A stretch of 62,539 nucleotides of DNA from an uncultured Desulfovibrio sp. Lineage in GTDB: Bacteria; Desulfobacterota; Desulfovibrionia; Desulfovibrionales; Desulfovibrionaceae. Position numbers and translations under genes: made by a program. The notes under the pieces were generated by a model. The model searched no databases and was not told the origin of the DNA. It saw only the letters and a program-made list of their open reading frames with translations. The stretch spans positions 1 to 62,539 of the forward strand of contig URBN01000013.1 in NCBI GenBank assembly GCA_900546145.1, written 5' to 3'. Below, piece after piece: positions 44,700 through 52,467 of this stretch. Each line of letters starts with the position of its first letter. The stretch's first letter is position 1.

Positions 44700-45941
44700 A
44701 TGCCGAAATTTCAATTTTACATACCACTGCTGTTCTCCCTCTTCATCTTCCTGGCAGGAACTCCTCTGACGGGACACGCGCAGACAACGCTGCTCATTCC
44801 GAGCCAGACCAGCATAGAGGAGAAGCAGGTTGCCGTCCCTGCAGCTGGCAGGAACGCAAAGGCCCAGACTGCGGAAAAGAAGGACAGCCAGTCCCAGCTG
44901 AAAAAAGCCCCGGAAGCAGCGCCTGCCGGAAACGGGAATCAGGCTGCAAAAGCCGGCTCCGTCAGGGATGGGGTGCAGTCAAAATCCTCAGAGGCCGGAC
45001 AGGACGCAAAAGGGGAGACCGCCGAAAAGAAAGACGGTCAGATCCAGCAGAAGAAAGCTTCTGAAACTGCCGCAGCCGGAAACGGAACCAGGCCGTCTCC
45101 TGAGCCCGCGCCCGAACCGGCCGCGCCGTCTGCATCTCAGGGACAGACTCCCCCGCCGGCAGCATCCCTTCCCGGAAAAAACGCTTCAAGCATGTCCGAC
45201 ACCGTGGCTGCCGTCAACGCCAGCATACTGGCCTGCGCCTCCCCTGAAGTCATCAACCAGGAAGTGGACATGCTCATCGCGGGGATGGATCTTTTCAGAC
45301 ATGAGGGGATGGACATGGATATGCCCCGCATCTTCACTGTCTACCGGTTCGATCACGAAGCCAGGCTCAGGGAAAAACCCGTGGCCCGCGACGACCTCCT
45401 CGGCGACATCGAGGAAATCAGCTATCTCGGGAAAAAAGCCTGGGGTACGAACGTTGGCCTCAGCCGCCGCGGTCTCTACCAGTTCTCCATTGAAACGCGC
45501 CCCTGGTGGGAACAGGCCCGGCAGGGCTATGAACAGCAGATCGTCAAAACCATGCTGCCCGTTTATGGAGAGGACTGGGGATGGCATCTGCCCGTTGGGC
45601 TGAGCTTTGAGATTGTCCCTCTGGTCTGCCCCTTCGGACTCACGGCACCCGCCTATTTCTCCGCCACCGTGCTCGTGGACGGCAAGCCAGAAAAGGATCT
45701 GCACGTCGAAATCCAGCGTATCAACACGGATAACGCCAAGGCACCCACGCGCTGGCAGGAATCTATCACGGAGCGCACCAATGCGGCCGGGGAATTCGGG
45801 GCCGTCCTGAACCGCCCTGGCTGGTGGAGCTGCAGAGCCTACCGCGCGGGCGCTCCCCTTAAAGGCCCCAATGGCAAGCCCGCCCCTCTCAGGACAAGCA
45901 CCGTCTTCTGGCTGTACGTTGACAGCCTGAACGGAGATTAG
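44700..45941 (+). CDS. Exported DUF4198 protein (NikK-like), with internal repeat
   Basis: 413 residues. A signal peptide (IPLLFSLFIFLAGTPLTGHA) leads to a low-complexity Ala/Lys/Gln-rich stretch, residues 30-170. It contains a 28-residue unit repeated 50 residues apart (residues 52-79 and 102-129, starting NAKAQTAEKKD and DAKGETAEKKD). The C-terminal ~240 residues carry the DUF4198-type fold seen in NikK-like periplasmic components of nickel or cobalt uptake (SFEIVPLVCPFGLT, FSATVLVDGKPEKDLHVEI, NAAGEFGAVLNRPGWW). No cbiMQO-type transporter is adjacent, so metal uptake is inferred. Free-standing gene. Confidence 0.75.
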   Translation: MPKFQFYIPLLFSLFIFLAGTPLTGHAQTTLLIPSQTSIEEKQVAVPAAGRNAKAQTAEKKDSQSQLKKAPEAAPAGNGNQAAKAGSVRDGVQSKSSEAGQDAKGETAEKKDGQIQQKKASETAAAGNGTRPSPEPAPEPAAPSASQGQTPPPAASLPGKNASSMSDTVAAVNASILACASPEVINQEVDMLIAGMDLFRHEGMDMDMPRIFTVYRFDHEARLREKPVARDDLLGDIEEISYLGKKAWGTNVGLSRRGLYQFSIETRPWWEQARQGYEQQIVKTMLPVYGEDWGWHLPVGLSFEIVPLVCPFGLTAPAYFSATVLVDGKPEKDLHVEIQRINTDNAKAPTRWQESITERTNAAGEFGAVLNRPGWWSCRAYRAGAPLKGPNGKPAPLRTSTVFWLYVDSLNGD

Positions 45942-46269
45942 GGTCCTCCCCGTCAGGGCTGGCATATCAAGCAATCTATAGGTGACAGTCATCCCGGCCA
46001 TGTTCCAGACCTCTTTATTCTGCCGTTTCGCCACAGGAGACAGCAGGGCGTGTCCGGAAGCGCCGCACGGGCACGGGCGGAAAGGGGGCAGCCGGACTCC
46101 GGAACCCGCTTTCCGCCGCAATGAAACCCCCTGCCGTGCTGTGGGAACCCCGGGATCCCGGATTTCCCGGCTGGAATTACCAAATATGGCGTTCATACGC
46201 TCACGATGCCGCCGCTCAGTTTTGGGTTACCCCCACCGGCGGGGCCTGATGCGTCAGGTCTGCCACTCC
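45942..46269. other. Non-coding region with stem-loops
   Basis: No credible gene. GGCGGAAAG (46076-46084) pairs with CTTTCCGCC (46109-46117) around an inner CCGG-ACT-CCGG hairpin (46092-46102). CCGGGATCCCGG near 46149-46160 is a further palindrome. I could not match the region to a known riboswitch or small RNA. Confidence 0.5.
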
Positions 46270-46298
46270 TTGTCTTAAGCCCTTTCTGCACTTATAAT
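46270..46298 (+). promoter_or_regulatory. Strong sigma-70 promoter for the Tim44-like gene
   Basis: TTGTCT (46270-46275), a 17-base spacer and a perfect TATAAT (46293-46298), about 110 bases before the start codon. Confidence 0.78.
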
Positions 46299-46310
46299 AG
46301 TATTTTGAGG

Positions 46311-46336
46311 GTTCGGGACAGCTCCCGGACGTTTTC
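46311..46336 (+). terminator. Leader hairpin, possible attenuator
   Basis: GTTCGGGA (46311-46318) pairs with TCCCGGAC (46323-46330, one G-U), then GTTTTC. It would lie within the first 10-30 bases of the transcript from the 46270 promoter, so it is either an attenuator or an operator-like palindrome. Confidence 0.5.
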
Positions 46337-46409
46337 TCTTCTTACGGCCCGCCTCTGACCGGGCCAGGTCATCTCAGCACCGCCGGTTTCCCGGCAAGAG
46401 TCATACCAC

Positions 46410-47396
46410 ATGAAAATACGCGTTCTTTTCGCTCTTCTTTTCCTGACCTTTACGGCCGCAGTGACCACCATACCCTGCGATGCCGATGCGGCCCGCATGG
46501 GCGGAGGCAGATCCTTCGGCAGCCAGCCTGCCATGCGAGCCCCCGCGCCCCGTCCCCAGACTCCGGGCTACACACCCGGCGGCATGACAGCCCCCCAGCA
46601 GCGCCAGTCCATTCCCCAGGCCGCTCCCCAGAGCCGTCCGGGCTTCTTCGGCGGCTTCGGCGGCGGCATGCTTGGCGGCTTTCTCACCGGTTCCCTCCTC
46701 GGCTCCCTCTTCGGGAGCCATAGTGCGGGCATGGGTGCCGGAGCCCCCGGTATGATGGGTTCCGGAGGCGGTATCGGCCTCCTGGATATCCTTCTCATCG
46801 GCGCCGTAATCTGGCTGCTCTTCAGATTCCTGAAGCGCCGCCGCGAGACTCAGGAGAACGGTTCCCAGGATCGTGCTGCCTACGGTACTTCGTATGGAGG
46901 AAACCAGCGCACTCCCTTTGACAATGGAGGCATGCAGCGCAGCGACGCCCAGCCCTCAGGCTGGGACGCACTGAGAGAACAGAGCGGCGGCACCGCCGGC
47001 GCCTTCACCAGTGATAACCCCGACATTCCGGCCGGGTTCGATGTGGACGGGTTCCTCAAGGGCGCCAAAATGGCATACACCCGTATGCAGTCCTCGTGGG
47101 ACCGCCGCGATATCGACGACATCGCCCAGTTCGCCACGGCTCCGGTCATCGAGGAACTCCGCCGCCAGAAGGAGGAGGATCCCAATCCCAGCCAGACCCA
47201 AATCCTGCTCATCAACGCCCAGCTCACCAAATTCGAGGAATTCGGGGACAAGGATCGCGCCACCGTTTACTTCGACGTGCTCATGCGTGAAGATCCGAAG
47301 CAGGAACAGCCCGAACACGCATGTGAATACTGGACCTTCGTCCGCGAACACGATACGGGCAGCTGGAAGCTGGACGGCCTGCAGCAGGCTGTGTAG
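46410..47396 (+). CDS. Tim44-like domain membrane protein
   Basis: 328 residues. A signal sequence (VLFALLFLTFTAAVTTIP) is followed by a proline/glutamine-rich stretch and a glycine-rich stretch, then one strong transmembrane helix (LLDILLIGAVIWLLFRFLKRRR). The C-terminal ~150 residues form a Tim44-like domain (GFDVDGFLKGAKMAYTRMQ, IAQFATAPVIEELRRQKEE, TVYFDVLMRED). Bacterial proteins of this type are membrane-anchored and of unknown function. A good promoter with a leader hairpin precedes it. Confidence 0.85.
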   Translation: MKIRVLFALLFLTFTAAVTTIPCDADAARMGGGRSFGSQPAMRAPAPRPQTPGYTPGGMTAPQQRQSIPQAAPQSRPGFFGGFGGGMLGGFLTGSLLGSLFGSHSAGMGAGAPGMMGSGGGIGLLDILLIGAVIWLLFRFLKRRRETQENGSQDRAAYGTSYGGNQRTPFDNGGMQRSDAQPSGWDALREQSGGTAGAFTSDNPDIPAGFDVDGFLKGAKMAYTRMQSSWDRRDIDDIAQFATAPVIEELRRQKEEDPNPSQTQILLINAQLTKFEEFGDKDRATVYFDVLMREDPKQEQPEHACEYWTFVREHDTGSWKLDGLQQAV

Positions 47397-47538
47397 CTCC
47401 TTCCACTGAAAACAGCAGTTTCAAAGGCAGAGGAGGCCGCCTGGTTTCCTCTGCTTCTTTTTTCTTCTCAAAATGGGGAATCCCCCCGCCCCGGAAAAAT
47501 GCCGGCCGCATCCTGGGATGCGCCTGCCAAGGAGCACC

Positions 47539-47958
47539 ATGAATACTACTGAAAAAAACAGCAATCCGCTGGCCGAACTCGACAACATGTACAGGCTTCT
47601 CGAAATGCACATCGAAGAAGCGCGTCCCGAATACAGCCGCGTCACCATGCCCATCACACAGAAAGTGAAAAACGGCATGGGTATCGTCCATGGCGGCGCC
47701 ATATTCACGCTGGCTGACATAGCGTTCGGAGCGGCCTGCAACAGCGATGCCAAAACCGGCGTTGTTTCCCTTTCCACTTCCATCCAGTATCTCGCTCCCG
47801 GACGCGTAGGACCGCTTGTCGCCGAAGCGCGCCTTGTCCGCGGGGGAAAACACGTTGTCACCTACGATGTGGACGTGAAGGACGCTTCGGGTGTCCTCGT
47901 AGCCCACTGCACGGCACAGGGCTACAGAACCGATTTCCCCTTCGTGAAGAAGGCGTAA
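47539..47958 (+). CDS. PaaI-type hotdog thioesterase
   Basis: 139 residues with the PaaI/hotdog signature MGIVHGGAIFTLADIAFG, followed by the conserved SLSTSIQYLAPGRVGPLVAEARLVRGGKHVV. Members cleave acyl- or aryl-CoA thioesters; the natural substrate is not evident. The ATG at 47539 follows AAGGAGCACC; the longer frame to 47473 is not supported. The tRNA-Sec gene begins 47 bases after its stop. Confidence 0.88.
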   Translation: MNTTEKNSNPLAELDNMYRLLEMHIEEARPEYSRVTMPITQKVKNGMGIVHGGAIFTLADIAFGAACNSDAKTGVVSLSTSIQYLAPGRVGPLVAEARLVRGGKHVVTYDVDVKDASGVLVAHCTAQGYRTDFPFVKKA

Positions 47959-48005
47959 CCGGGCTCTTGCCAGCCGGAGCCTCACAGGGTATTGATACGC
48001 AGTAC

Positions 48006-48099
48006 GGGGGTGTTTCGTCACCGGTGTGGCGCCCAGTCCTCAAAACTGGTGTCAGGCTGAAAGGTCTGAGGTAGGTTCGACTCCTATGCGCCTCCGCCA
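48006..48099 (+). tRNA. selC: tRNA-Sec (anticodon TCA)
   Basis: A complete 94-base selenocysteine tRNA with encoded CCA. The acceptor stem is 8 bp (48006-48013 with 48088-48095, several G-U pairs) and the T stem 5 bp (48071-48075 with 48083-48087), giving the 13-bp stack typical of bacterial tRNA-Sec. The D stem is 6 bp with a 4-base loop, and the long variable arm has a 6-bp stem (48052-48057 with 48064-48069). The anticodon TCA is at 48040-48042 in the loop CCTCAAA. Position 33, almost always T, is C here. The host therefore decodes UGA as selenocysteine. A terminator follows. Confidence 0.95.
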
Positions 48100-48117
48100 T
48101 CCCTAGGAAATCAGCAG

Positions 48118-48147
48118 GAGGGAGTCCTGAACAGAGTCCCTCTTTTT
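48118..48147 (+). terminator. Terminator of selC
   Basis: GAGGGA (48118-48123) pairs with TCCCTC (48137-48142), followed by five T. Confidence 0.75.
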
Positions 48148-48503
48148 ACACCGCCGCGCGTACCCTCCGGTACACGGCGGTTTTCTGATTTTCACAAACC
48201 TGCAGTTAACGGCCGGACCCTGTTTACCAGGGAAACCCCGCCTTTTTATCAGGCTGGCAATGATGCTACAGTGTCCGGCAATATCTTCAGAAATATTTCC
48301 GGACAGATACCGGACTCCGGACTGTTCTGCAGGTCCATCCGTTTCTGCCGCCCAGACGGGATTTCTGTTCGTCAGACCAGAGAGCAGCCCGCACAGACCT
48401 TCAGACTCCGCCCCGCTGCAGATACTCCCGGTATCCGCCTGTGACTTTTCCCCTGCCAGACCTCGGACCTTCATCTATCAAATACGCTCACGCGGGTGCA
48501 TAA
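48148..48503. other. Non-coding stretch
   Basis: About 355 bases between selC and the mgtE terminator. Short open frames on both strands have no recognisable protein signature or ribosome binding site. I see no clear RNA gene or repeat here. Confidence 0.5.
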
Positions 48504-48543
48504 AAAAACGTCCTTTCCGCACAATTCCGGAAAGGACGTTTTT
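48504..48543. terminator. Terminator of mgtE
   Basis: AAAAACGTCCTTTCCG (48504-48519) pairs perfectly with CGGAAAGGACGTTTTT (48528-48543); suitable in both directions. Confidence 0.93.
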
Positions 48544-48564
48544 GCGATCTGGCCCATGAGGGCT

Positions 48565-50127
48565 TCAGAAGAGAAAGACTGTGGCGAGCCCCAGGAAAAT
48601 GAAGAAACCGCAGCCATCGGTGATAGTCGTCAGGAAAATGCTTGAGGCCTGGGCGGGATCGCGTCCAAGGGCTTTAAAAATAAGGGGAATAGAGCCTCCG
48701 GCCACTGCACCGAGGACCATATCGCAGAGCATGGCGCCGCCCATTACCATGCCCACAATCATGTTGTGGGAAAAAATCCAGGAACCAATGAACGCGACAA
48801 TGGCCATAGCGAAGCCCGTGATGAAGCCGATCTTGCCCTCGCGCAGAACGGCTTTGATGGCTTTTTTGCGATCCACCTTTTCCGAGGCCAGCTGACGGAT
48901 CATGACAGCCAGGGCCTGCTGACCGGAATTACCGCCCTGGTTGGCGACCATGGGCATGAGCACGGCCAGGACAGCCATCTGGGCGATAGTGCCGTCGAAA
49001 CGGTAGACCACGGAGGCGGACAGGGCCGAGTTGACGAGGTTAACCCCCAGCCACGGGAGACGCTTCGCGACGCTCTCGTACCAGGGCGTGTCAATGTTTT
49101 CCTCAGGACCGGCACCGACCATACCCAGCATGTCGGCGCTCGCCTCCTCGTGCATGATGTCCATGATATCGTCATAGGTGACCACGCCCATGAGGTGATT
49201 CTCGTAGTCGACGACTGGAAGAGCCATGTAATTGTAGTGGCTGAGTTCGCTGGCCACCTCTCTCTTGTCCATGTCGTAGCGCACGCTCACCACGTTCTGA
49301 CCTGCAACCTCGTCACCCACGATGATGCCGGGCTTGGCCAGCATGAGGTCACGCAGGGAAAGAACGCCGACAAGCTTTTCTTTTTCATCCACGACATAGC
49401 CGTAATACGGGCTTTCCTTCTCAAGTTCCATTTCAGAGCGGATATGAGAAATAGCCTGATCGACTGTCCAGGACTCCTCCAGCATAATGACTTCGGTGTT
49501 CATAACACCGGCGGCTGAATCCTGAGGGAAATTCAAAAGGTTGCGCAGTTCTTCGGAGTCTTCCTTGGCAAGACGGCCGAGCAGCACGTCTCTGTGGCTC
49601 TCATCGAGTTCGTCAAGGACGTCGGCTGCGTCATCGGGCTCCATTTCCGCGATAATCTGGGCTGCGTCGTCAGCGTCAAGATTCTCCAGAACGTCGACGG
49701 CCACGTTCTCGTCGAGTTCAGCGAGAGCGTCGGCTGCGTCCTCGCGGGGCATACGTCTCAGAGCGCAGACCTGGGACTTGAGGTCAAGATTTTCCAGATG
49801 GTCTGCAAGGTCGGCGGGGTGCACGAAGGACGCCTCGTTGGCGGCATTCCGGCACTCATTGCTTTCCTGCTGACCGTCATCGCTATGCCTGTGCCGGTCC
49901 TTCGAGCCGCTTCTCTCTGATTTTTTCTCTACGGCAGCGGAGCCGGCATCGTGCGCCTCTCCGGCCTGAGGGGCCGGCTGCGGAACCGTTTCCACAGGAA
50001 CAGCAGCCGGCGCCGCCTCAGGGGCGGCCCCGGATCCCGAAGTTTCTGTCAGGATCTGCCCGGCCGGCTGCACTGTTTTCTCTTCACCACGGTCTGCACT
50101 GGCTTCTTTTCTGGTCGCTTCGCTCAT
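48565..50127 (-). CDS. mgtE: MgtE family magnesium transporter
   Basis: 520 residues. A long low-complexity N-terminal extension (about residues 1-105, rich in Ala, Glu and Ser) precedes the usual MgtE parts: an N domain of acidic helical repeats (ENVAVDVLENLDADD), two CBS domains (NTEVIMLEESWTVDQAI, NVVSVRYDMDKREVAS), and five C-terminal transmembrane helices with the pore motif PMVANQGGNSGQQ. Magnesium binding to the cytosolic domains normally gates the channel. The ATG at 50127 follows AGGCAGGAC. No M-box-like leader was recognised. It is divergent from nadC with 123 bases between. Confidence 0.93.
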   Translation of the reverse strand: MSEATRKEASADRGEEKTVQPAGQILTETSGSGAAPEAAPAAVPVETVPQPAPQAGEAHDAGSAAVEKKSERSGSKDRHRHSDDGQQESNECRNAANEASFVHPADLADHLENLDLKSQVCALRRMPREDAADALAELDENVAVDVLENLDADDAAQIIAEMEPDDAADVLDELDESHRDVLLGRLAKEDSEELRNLLNFPQDSAAGVMNTEVIMLEESWTVDQAISHIRSEMELEKESPYYGYVVDEKEKLVGVLSLRDLMLAKPGIIVGDEVAGQNVVSVRYDMDKREVASELSHYNYMALPVVDYENHLMGVVTYDDIMDIMHEEASADMLGMVGAGPEENIDTPWYESVAKRLPWLGVNLVNSALSASVVYRFDGTIAQMAVLAVLMPMVANQGGNSGQQALAVMIRQLASEKVDRKKAIKAVLREGKIGFITGFAMAIVAFIGSWIFSHNMIVGMVMGGAMLCDMVLGAVAGGSIPLIFKALGRDPAQASSIFLTTITDGCGFFIFLGLATVFLF

Positions 50128-50250
50128 GTCCTGCCTCGCATGGTCCGGGATCTGCAGCCTGGGCCGGCTTGAAGATAACTGTTCCGGGTGGTAAGAAACT
50201 TCTCTATTTGAGCGCCTTCTTTCTAGCAAAAGCCATTACAGGGGACAAGC

Positions 50251-51126
50251 ATGACAACGCCGTGGGCTGAATATTTTTCTCAAAAAAGCCTCGAATTTCT
50301 TCACAGAGCTATCCGCCTCGCCCTCGATGAGGACGGGGAGGACCTGACCAGCATCGGCGTCTTCACGCCTGACGTCCCCATGAAGGCGCGCATCACGGCC
50401 AAGGAAAAAACCATGGTCGCCGGCCTGCCGGTCATCCCCGAAATTTTCAGGGAGCTGAAAGCTCCTTTCAGCGAAGAACTTCTGGTACAGGAAGGCAGCA
50501 CAGTCCCCGCCATGACCGAGATTGTGCATCTCGAGGCTGACGCCACAGTCCTTCTGCGGGCGGAACGTGTCATTCTCAACTTCATCAGCCATCTTTCCGG
50601 CATAGCAAATCTCACGTCCCGCTACGTCAGGGAACTGGAGGGCACAGGAGTCCGGCTGCTCGACACACGCAAGACCACTCCCGGCCTGCGCTGGCCCGAA
50701 AAATACGCAGTACAGCTCGCCGGGGCCTCCAACCACCGCAGGAACCTCGAAGAGATGCTGATGCTGAAGGACAACCATATCGATCAGGCGGGATCCATAA
50801 CCCTGGCCGTGAACAGACTCAGAGAATTCTGGGACCGCTGCCCGCCCATCGAGGTGGAATGCCGCACGCTTGATGACGTCAGGGAGGCCGTGGCCTGCCG
50901 CGTGGACCGCATCATGATGGATAATATGCGCGCCCCCATGCTCGGCAAAGCTCTGGCTCTCGTGCCCGCTGACATAGAAACCGAGGTCAGCGGCGGCGTC
51001 AGTCTGGAAAACATACGCAGTCTGGCTCTTACCGGGCCAAGACACCCGGACTTCATTTCCGTGGGCAGACTCACCCATTCCGCAGTATCCGCCGACTTCA
51101 GCATGACGCTGCAGCCGAAGGACTAG
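50251..51126 (+). CDS. nadC: Nicotinate-nucleotide pyrophosphorylase (quinolinate PRT)
   Basis: 291 residues. Converts quinolinate and PRPP to nicotinate mononucleotide. The family core LDTRKTTPGLRWPEKYAV is intact, followed by NHRRNLEEMLMLKDNHI and the C-terminal GGVSLENIRSLA. The usual GGG before NHR is AGA here (QLAGASNHR), a change in a substrate-loop position. It opens the nad operon and reads divergently from mgtE. AGGGGACAAGC ribosome binding site. Confidence 0.94.
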   Translation: MTTPWAEYFSQKSLEFLHRAIRLALDEDGEDLTSIGVFTPDVPMKARITAKEKTMVAGLPVIPEIFRELKAPFSEELLVQEGSTVPAMTEIVHLEADATVLLRAERVILNFISHLSGIANLTSRYVRELEGTGVRLLDTRKTTPGLRWPEKYAVQLAGASNHRRNLEEMLMLKDNHIDQAGSITLAVNRLREFWDRCPPIEVECRTLDDVREAVACRVDRIMMDNMRAPMLGKALALVPADIETEVSGGVSLENIRSLALTGPRHPDFISVGRLTHSAVSADFSMTLQPKD

Positions 51127-51271
51127 AAGCTTTTCTTTTTCTTCAGGCCGGCGCCCGGACCAGAGACCGGACGCGGCGGGCCGGCAGATCTGTCCGCTCC
51201 CGGTCTGACGGGTAGCCACACCCCGATTTCATCATCAGGCGTTTCTGACGCCGCAAAAGAGGAAACATTTC

Positions 51272-52327
51272 ATGCAGGAAATATTCACCGCCATAGAGGA
51301 AATCAGGAAGCGCCTCGGCTCGCGCCTCTGCATCATGGGGCACCACTATGAGAGCGATGCCGTCATCGCGCACTGCGACTTCACGGGCGACTCTCTTGAA
51401 CTCGCCCGCCGCATCCCTGACGTGGACGCCGAATTCATTGTATTCTGCGGCGTCACTTTCATGGGAGAAACAGCCGCGCTGCTGGCCAGACAGGGGCAGA
51501 AGGTCCTTCTGCCGGCTCCCGACGCGGACTGCCGGATGGCGCTCATGTCCCGGGCCTCCGCCGCCCGCGCCGTGCTCACGGAACTTAAAAAACGCGGGCT
51601 CAGTTTCCTGCCCCTCTGCTACGTCAACACCGACGTGCCGCTCAAGGCCGTGATCGGGGAATTTGGCGGTTCCGTGTGCACCTCCGCCAACGCCCGGGTC
51701 ATGATGCAGTGGGCCTTTAAAAAATCGGACCATGTGCTCTTTCTGCCAGACATGCACCTCGGACGGAACACCGCCCGCGATCTGGGCATGAACGAGCAGT
51801 CCTGGCACGTCCTCGAACTTGATGAGAACGGCATCAGAAACCCTGATGCCCAGCCCCTTGACCGCCACCTGCTGCTCTGGCCCGGATACTGTCCCGTGCA
51901 CGCAGCCTACACGCCGGATATGATTCAGGCTCTCCGGCGCGCCCATCCCGGCTGCCGCGTCACGGTGCATCCCGAAGCCGCTCCTGATGTGACAGCGCTC
52001 TGTGACCTCGCGGGCTCTACTTCAGCCCTTATCAAGGACGCCGCCCGCTTCGCGAAGGAAACTGACGGACACAGCCTGCTCGTGGTGGGCACGGAGTGCA
52101 ATCTCGTGAAACGCCTCGCCAGACGCCACATGAACAGATGCACCATCATTCCTCTCCTGGACGGAGAGGACGCGCTCTGCCCCGATATGGCGAAAATCAC
52201 GCCCGAAAAGCTGCTCAGTTCCCTGCAGAGCATTGAAGACGGCACGTACAGGACCGTGGTTCTCAACGACGCGGACCGCGCCCCCGCGAAGCTCTCACTC
52301 ACCCGCATGCTGGAAGCCTGCCGCTAG
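51272..52327 (+). CDS. nadA: Quinolinate synthase
   Basis: 351-residue [4Fe-4S] enzyme that condenses iminoaspartate with dihydroxyacetone phosphate. Signatures are IMGHHYESD near the N-terminus, CYVNTDVPLKA and VCTSANA. The cluster cysteines are probably those in CYVNT, GYCPVH and GTECN. The start follows GAGGAAACATTTC. It is second in nadC-nadA-nadB and depends on the Fe-S assembly system found at 12-14 kb. Confidence 0.94.
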   Translation: MQEIFTAIEEIRKRLGSRLCIMGHHYESDAVIAHCDFTGDSLELARRIPDVDAEFIVFCGVTFMGETAALLARQGQKVLLPAPDADCRMALMSRASAARAVLTELKKRGLSFLPLCYVNTDVPLKAVIGEFGGSVCTSANARVMMQWAFKKSDHVLFLPDMHLGRNTARDLGMNEQSWHVLELDENGIRNPDAQPLDRHLLLWPGYCPVHAAYTPDMIQALRRAHPGCRVTVHPEAAPDVTALCDLAGSTSALIKDAARFAKETDGHSLLVVGTECNLVKRLARRHMNRCTIIPLLDGEDALCPDMAKITPEKLLSSLQSIEDGTYRTVVLNDADRAPAKLSLTRMLEACR

Positions 52328-52467
52328 CCGGAACAGGAAAAAAAGAATCCGTGCGTTTCCCGGTATCTGCTGTATAGTGGAGGAAACTGCCTTCCCTCAT
52401 TCCGGCTTTTCATTCCGGAGGGCTGGCTCACTGCGGGAAAAGCGCAGACTGACGAGGTCTTCTTATC

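Noticed and set aside
45942..46269. Cobalamin or molybdenum cofactor riboswitch
   Set aside because: Hairpins are present, but the conserved core sequences of those riboswitches were not found on either strand.
48006..48147. Genomic island inserted at selC
   Set aside because: selC is a common island site, but the flanking genes are ordinary, no integrase lies downstream, and I saw no repeat of the tRNA 3' end within the window.
48260..48559. 99-residue open frame between selC and mgtE
   Set aside because: No family signature, no ribosome binding site, and it overlaps the mgtE terminator.
50128..50250. M-box magnesium riboswitch before mgtE
   Set aside because: The leader is short and none of the conserved M-box elements could be recognised.
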